Assembly (NCBI GenBank): GCA_023432995.1
Contig: JAEZES010000102.1
Coordinates: 1 to 7,587 of the forward strand
Length of the DNA: 7,587 bases
Source: Pseudomonadota bacterium
GTDB lineage: Bacteria; Pseudomonadota; Alphaproteobacteria; Sphingomonadales; Sphingomonadaceae
Reading direction: 5' to 3'
Part shown: one piece after another, positions 6,035 to 7,587 of the stretch
How positions within the stretch are numbered: the stretch's first letter is position 1
Layout of the letters: each line of letters starts with the position of its first letter
Notes under the pieces: model-generated
Seen by the model: only the letters and a program-made list of their open reading frames with translations
Told to the model about the DNA's origin: nothing
Databases searched by the model: none
Translations under genes and position numbers: made by a program

Positions 6035-6066
6035 AAAGGCCCCCGCTCCACTGAGCGGGGGCCTTT
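6035..6066. terminator. Long perfect hairpin, terminator on one or both strands
   Basis: GGCCCCCGCTC (6038-6048) pairs perfectly with GAGCGGGGGCC (6053-6063) around a CACT loop, and AAA/TTT extend it to a 14-base stem (6035-6066). On the + strand only three T follow, so it would be a modest terminator for the response regulator. Read leftward, the stem is followed by six T (complement of 6032-6037), so it looks better for minus-strand transcripts. Confidence 0.8.
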
Positions 6067-6137
6067 CGGGATCGTATCACCAGCCGCTTGGACGGGAGGG
6101 GGGGTCTCGGCGGTGACACTTGCTCAATGACCGGTCC

Positions 6138-6169
6138 TGCGAGTGGTTCCCGCTTTCGCAAATTTTTTT
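6138..6169 (+). terminator. Second hairpin with seven-T run upstream of phyR
   Basis: TGCG (6138-6141) pairs with CGCA (6157-6160), and AGTGG (6142-6146) with CCGCT (6150-6154), including one G-T pair, around a TTC loop with a TT bulge. Seven T follow at 6163-6169. It may back up the hairpin at 6035-6066 or end a short transcript lying between the two. The stretch 6010-6303 otherwise holds the phyR promoter and no gene I can support. Confidence 0.55.
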
Positions 6170-6245
6170 CGGATCGTTCGGTGTGCCTTTACAGGCCCTT
6201 TCGCGCGCTACCGGGCGAAGCCTCCATCGCGCGTGCGCCCGCGGC

Positions 6246-6270
6246 GGAACCAGTCTATGATGGCCGCGTT
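6246..6270 (+). promoter_or_regulatory. EcfG-type promoter of phyR
   Basis: GGAAC (6246-6250) and CGTT (6267-6270) are separated by 16 bases, exactly the EcfG consensus. The mRNA would start near 6278, about 26 bases before the phyR ATG. Positive autoregulation of phyR through EcfG is well known in alphaproteobacteria, so the site is expected here. Confidence 0.9.
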
Positions 6271-6303
6271 GGTAAGCCAGTCAATCCTTCGGGAAGGGGT
6301 TCT

Positions 6304-7098
6304 ATGTCGCTAGGTGCCGAAGTCGCCTCTCATTTGCCGTTCCTACGCCGCTACGCCCGCGCGCTGACGGGCTCGCAATCCACCGGTGATGCCTTCGTCA
6401 GGGCGACTCTCGAGGCCGCGCTGGCCGACAGCGAGCTGGCCGAATCGCTCCGCGGCGGGCGCGTGCCGCTCTATCGGGCATTCAACAAGGTCTGGGCGAG
6501 CGCTTACCTCGAGGTCGCCGAAGAACGCGCCGGCCAGGGCCTGCACGAGAGCGCGGCGCAGGATCAGCTGCGCAAGATCACCCCGATCAACCGCCAGGCG
6601 CTGCTGCTGACCACGGTCGAGGATTTCACGCCCGCGGAAGCCGCCGAGATCATGGGCATCCCCGAAGAGGACGTGAACCGCCTCGTGCAGGAAGCCATCG
6701 ACGAGATCGAGCGCGAGACCACAACCAGCGTGCTGATCATCGAGGACGAGCCGCTGATCTCGATGCAGCTCGAAGACCTCGTTCGCTCGCTCGGCCACGA
6801 GATCTGCGGGACGGCGGCCACGCGCACGCAGGCGCAGCAGGTGGTTGCGGAAAACCGGCCGGGGCTCGTGCTGGCCGATATCCAGCTTGCCGACGGCTCG
6901 TCAGGGCTCGACGCGGTCGACGACATCCTCGTCATCGACTCGGTCCCGGTGATCTTCATTACCGCCTATCCCGAACGCCTGCTGACCGGCGATCGGCCCG
7001 AACCGACCTACCTGATTACCAAGCCGTTCCAGGAAGACACCGTGCGCGCGGCGATCAGCCAGGCGCTGTTTTTCGGTTCGAGCCGCCCGGTGTCGTAG
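6304..7098 (+). CDS. phyR: General stress response anti-anti-sigma regulator PhyR
   Basis: PhyR controls the alphaproteobacterial general stress response. When phosphorylated, it binds the anti-sigma factor NepR and frees the sigma factor EcfG. The product has 264 residues, the usual family length. The N-terminal sigma-like domain (1 to about 135) contains the region-4-like helices, including QALLLTTVEDFTPAEAAEIM (98-117). The C-terminal receiver (about 142-260) has the acidic pocket E147, D148 and E149, the phosphoacceptor D192 in ADIQLADG, T220 in FITAYPE, and K240 in TKPF, all intact. This sigma-then-receiver order is unique to PhyR. AGGGG (6295-6299) precedes the ATG. The frame is open upstream to 6088, but the promoter and ribosome binding site rule out the longer form. 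nepR, ecfG and a PhyR-directed kinase are not in the window. A ModE-like gene follows after 15 bases. Confidence 0.97.
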   Translation: MSLGAEVASHLPFLRRYARALTGSQSTGDAFVRATLEAALADSELAESLRGGRVPLYRAFNKVWASAYLEVAEERAGQGLHESAAQDQLRKITPINRQALLLTTVEDFTPAEAAEIMGIPEEDVNRLVQEAIDEIERETTTSVLIIEDEPLISMQLEDLVRSLGHEICGTAATRTQAQQVVAENRPGLVLADIQLADGSSGLDAVDDILVIDSVPVIFITAYPERLLTGDRPEPTYLITKPFQEDTVRAAISQALFFGSSRPVS

Positions 7099-7113
7099 GT
7101 TAGAAGGCGGGCG

Positions 7114-7488
7114 ATGGCCCGCCTCAAGCTCAAGCTCCAGTTGTACTGCGGCGACGAGATCGCGATCGGCCCGGGCAAGGCCGACCTGCTCGAGGCGATC
7201 GCGCGCGAAGGCTCGATCTCGGGCGCCGCCCGCGCGATGGGCATGAGCTATCGCCGTGCCTGGTTGCTGGTCGACACGATGAACCGCTGCTTCCGCGAAC
7301 CGCTGGTCGAGACGCATCCGGGCGGCGGGAAGAACGCCGGCGCGAAACTCACGCCGGAGGGGGAGCAGGCGCTGGCCGCCTATCGCGCGCTCGCGGCGCA
7401 AGTCGAACGCGGTGTCGCCGGGCCAACCTGCCTCGCGCTGGAGGCGGCGATCCGCGAGGCCCCGCTGGAGGCGCAGCAGCACGCCTGA
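7114..7488 (+). CDS. Stand-alone ModE-type winged helix-turn-helix regulator
   Basis: The product of 124 residues matches the N-terminal DNA-binding domain of the molybdate regulator ModE. LLEAIAREGSISGAARAMGM (25-44) then SYRRAW (45-50) is the ModE/LysR-like helix-turn-helix, and HPGGGKNAGAKLTPEGEQAL (68-87) is the glycine-rich wing followed by the LTxxG turn. The two molybdate-binding MOP domains of full-length ModE (about 260 residues) are missing. Short forms of this kind are common in proteobacteria, and their ligand is usually unknown, so the symbol modE is not given. GAAGG (7103-7107) precedes the ATG. The gene lies 15 bases after phyR with no terminator, so it is probably co-transcribed and thus under EcfG control. 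No molybdate transport or cofactor genes are in view. Family certain, target unknown. Confidence 0.88.
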   Translation: MARLKLKLQLYCGDEIAIGPGKADLLEAIAREGSISGAARAMGMSYRRAWLLVDTMNRCFREPLVETHPGGGKNAGAKLTPEGEQALAAYRALAAQVERGVAGPTCLALEAAIREAPLEAQQHA

Positions 7489-7532
7489 ACTCGCGTGCTC
7501 CCGGAGAAAGCCGGGACCGCATGCCACCAACT

Positions 7533-7587
7533 ACCGGCCGGCGAGAAAGAGGGACAGTCCCCCTTTCTCTTACGACCGGCCGGCGAG
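7533..7587. repeat. Palindrome flanked by 13-base direct repeats at the window end
   Basis: ACCGGCCGGCGAG occurs at 7533-7545 and again at 7575-7587, a 42-base period, the second copy ending exactly at the window edge. Between and partly overlapping them is a hairpin (7543-7569): GGGA/TCCC around CAG, then one A-C mismatch, then GAGAAAG pairing with CTTTCTC. This could be a REP-like element or the start of a tandem array, and could also end the phyR-regulator transcript. The sequence stops too early to decide. Confidence 0.7.

Noticed and set aside
5934..6161. Minus-strand 75-codon frame between the regulator and phyR as a possible small gene or NepR
   Set aside because: It crosses the long perfect hairpin, overlaps the regulator's 3' end, and shows no NepR-like features.
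6088..6303. N-terminal extension of PhyR in the same frame
   Set aside because: The EcfG-type promoter at 6246-6270 and the ribosome binding site at 6295-6299 lie inside it, and the length from 6304 (264 residues) fits PhyR.
7499..7516. TCCCGG/CCGGGA hairpin just after the ModE-like gene as a terminator
   Set aside because: Only six base pairs with no following T-run; too weak to call.

Overview
The window looks like a chromosomal segment from an alphaproteobacterium, most likely a sphingomonad (Sphingomonadales, possibly Erythrobacteraceae). This rests on very high GC, a PhyR anti-anti-sigma regulator, two matches to the promoter consensus of the alphaproteobacterial stress sigma factor EcfG, and LptF/LptG and ClpS sequences of the alphaproteobacterial kind. 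The genus assignment is inference. All nine supported genes are on the + strand. No tRNA, rRNA, CRISPR array or insertion sequence was seen.

Left part (1-2914): after about 108 gene-free bases comes clpS, the N-degron adaptor of the ClpAP protease, with no clpA beside it. Next are lptF and lptG, the two permease subunits of the lipopolysaccharide exporter, translationally coupled by an 11-base overlap with a strong ribosome binding site inside the end of lptF.

Middle part (2915-5487): a monocistronic 76-residue Ala/Asp/Thr-rich lipoprotein contains a 15-base in-frame tandem repeat and ends in a strong intrinsic terminator. It is followed by a probable two-gene operon: a membrane fatty acid hydroxylase of the di-iron, histidine-box superfamily, and a large GNAT-type N-acyltransferase. 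The acyltransferase resembles, from memory only, the bacterial ceramide synthase family. In a sphingolipid-making organism the pair could build or 2-hydroxylate the N-acyl chain of ceramide. This is the most interesting metabolic hypothesis here.

Right part (5488-7587): a general-stress-response island. A single-domain response regulator carrying a FATG motif has a GGAAC-N17-CGTT promoter. Two terminator-like hairpins follow it. phyR comes next with a GGAAC-N16-CGTT promoter. A stand-alone ModE-type winged-helix regulator lies 15 bases after phyR and is probably in its transcript. The partners nepR and ecfG are not in the window. The window ends in a palindrome flanked by 13-base direct repeats, possibly the edge of a REP-like or longer repeat element.
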